A stretch of DNA of 64,000 nucleotides from Pandoraea communis (GTDB lineage: Bacteria; Pseudomonadota; Gammaproteobacteria; Burkholderiales; Burkholderiaceae), in NCBI RefSeq assembly GCF_902459745.1, contig NZ_CABPSJ010000001.1, forward strand, positions 682,001 to 746,000, in the 5' to 3' direction. Positions 63,533 to 64,000 of this stretch are shown one piece after another. The position numbers were made by a program, and so were the translations under genes. Under the pieces are notes generated by a model. It worked only from the letters and a program-made list of their open reading frames with translations. It made no database searches and was not told the origin of the DNA. Numbering within the stretch: position 1 is the stretch's first letter; each line of letters starts with the position of its first letter.

Positions 63533-63583
63533 TGCAGCACTAAAGCAGCGTATGCGCGACGGCATGCCCCGGCAGGAGAACAT

Positions 63584-64000
63584 ATGATGAAAATCGATCT
63601 GAACGTCGACCTAGGTGAAGGCTGCAATTACGACGAGGCACTGCTGGCACTAGTCAGTTCGGCCAATGTCGCCTGTGGCTGGCACGCCGGCGACGCAGGC
63701 ACCATGCAGCAAGTGGTGCGCTGGGCGCTGGAGAATGGCGTGGCCATTGGCGCGCACCCGAGCTTCCCTGACCGCGAGAATTTCGGTCGCACCGAAATGC
63801 AGCTCCCGCTCGACGAGATCCGCGCGGGCATGCTGTATCAGATCGGCGCACTCGCCGCGATGGCCAGGGCGCAAGGCGGCTGGCTCTCGCACGTCAAACC
63901 GCACGGGGCACTCTACAATCAGGCGGCGCGCGACCCGGCGCTGGCCGAAACGCTCGTCGAAGCCGTGCGCGCATTCGACACCGATCTCGCCATCTTCGGG
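63584..64000 (+). CDS. pxpA: 5-oxoprolinase subunit PxpA (cut by window end)
   Basis: The first 139 codons of a LamB/YcsF-type protein. [19 protein letters not shown] and ACGWHAGD and [14 protein letters not shown] and VKPHGALYN match the metal-binding and conserved segments of PxpA. AGGAGAA precedes the ATG at 63584; a second ATG follows directly at 63587. It completes the pxpBCA set; the gene leaves the window at 64000. Confidence 0.94.
   Translation, partial: MMKIDLNVDLGEGCNYDEALLALVSSANVACGWHAGDAGTMQQVVRWALENGVAIGAHPSFPDRENFGRTEMQLPLDEIRAGMLYQIGALAAMARAQGGWLSHVKPHGALYNQAARDPALAETLVEAVRAFDTDLAIFG

Overview
The window is GC-rich, densely coding chromosomal DNA of a beta-proteobacterium. 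Gene content (folM-folB-ttcA, glmU/glmS, pxpBCA, several LysR regulators, an ACS-family transporter beside each of two catabolic clusters) suits Burkholderiaceae, and Pandoraea is my best guess for the genus. I see no integrase, transposase, phage gene or CRISPR array, so this is core and accessory chromosome rather than a mobile island.

Layout. 1-3 kb: the end of a cupredoxin gene, YigZ, PhzF and pirin. 3-6.7 kb: a zinc-starvation-type locus (COG0523 GTPase plus a divergent QueD-like protein) divergent from copC-copD, with two TGCAAC-N3-GTTGCA palindromes between them. 6.7-9.4 kb: the alkylation-repair operon ada / 2OG-Fe oxygenase / alkB. 9.4-14.3 kb: an NAD(P)-binding protein, a DsbA-like protein, a LysR regulator, a Tat-exported phosphoesterase and a MarR regulator. 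14.5-18 kb: a MarR-controlled FAD monooxygenase / DUF2783 / MFS operon. 18-24.8 kb: a NYN-LOTUS protein, tRNA-Val(GAC), a LysR / GST / PPOX cluster, and an EamA exporter followed by another LysR. 24.9-29.2 kb: argG, an HdeD-like protein fused to a putative permuted papain-fold domain, and a secreted hydrolase.

29.2-31.3 kb is a less conserved patch: an AT-rich inverted repeat, a candidate small RNA carrying two CUCCUCC motifs, small DUF genes and a GNAT remnant. 31.3-40.3 kb: a UvrD-like helicase with a LexA-type box, DUF72, a fluoride riboswitch with its CLC-F exporter, catalase, a cysteine desulfurase and a saccharopine-dehydrogenase-like gene. 40.7-46.4 kb: a stand-alone nuoA and a LysR / D-serine dehydratase / MFS / M81 peptidase cluster. 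46.5-53.8 kb: housekeeping genes glmS, glmU, ttcA, folB and folM, then an NDUFAF7-like methyltransferase and DUF2905. 54-56.2 kb: an isolated gltI and, directly after its terminator, a YopJ/HopZ-family acetyltransferase with an intact His-Glu-Cys triad, which is the most striking gene here. 56.2-64 kb: cca, a GST, an NDUFA9-like protein, a lytic transglycosylase, 5-formyl-THF cyclo-ligase and pxpB-pxpC-pxpA (cut by the window end).

Regulatory points that join distant genes: an identical ATTGTCA-N9-TGACAAT palindrome lies upstream of pirin (2.05 kb) and upstream of the LysR gene at 23.9 kb, which suggests one regulator controls both. Three genes related to respiratory complex I (nuoA copy, NDUFAF7-like, NDUFA9-like) are scattered over 18 kb.
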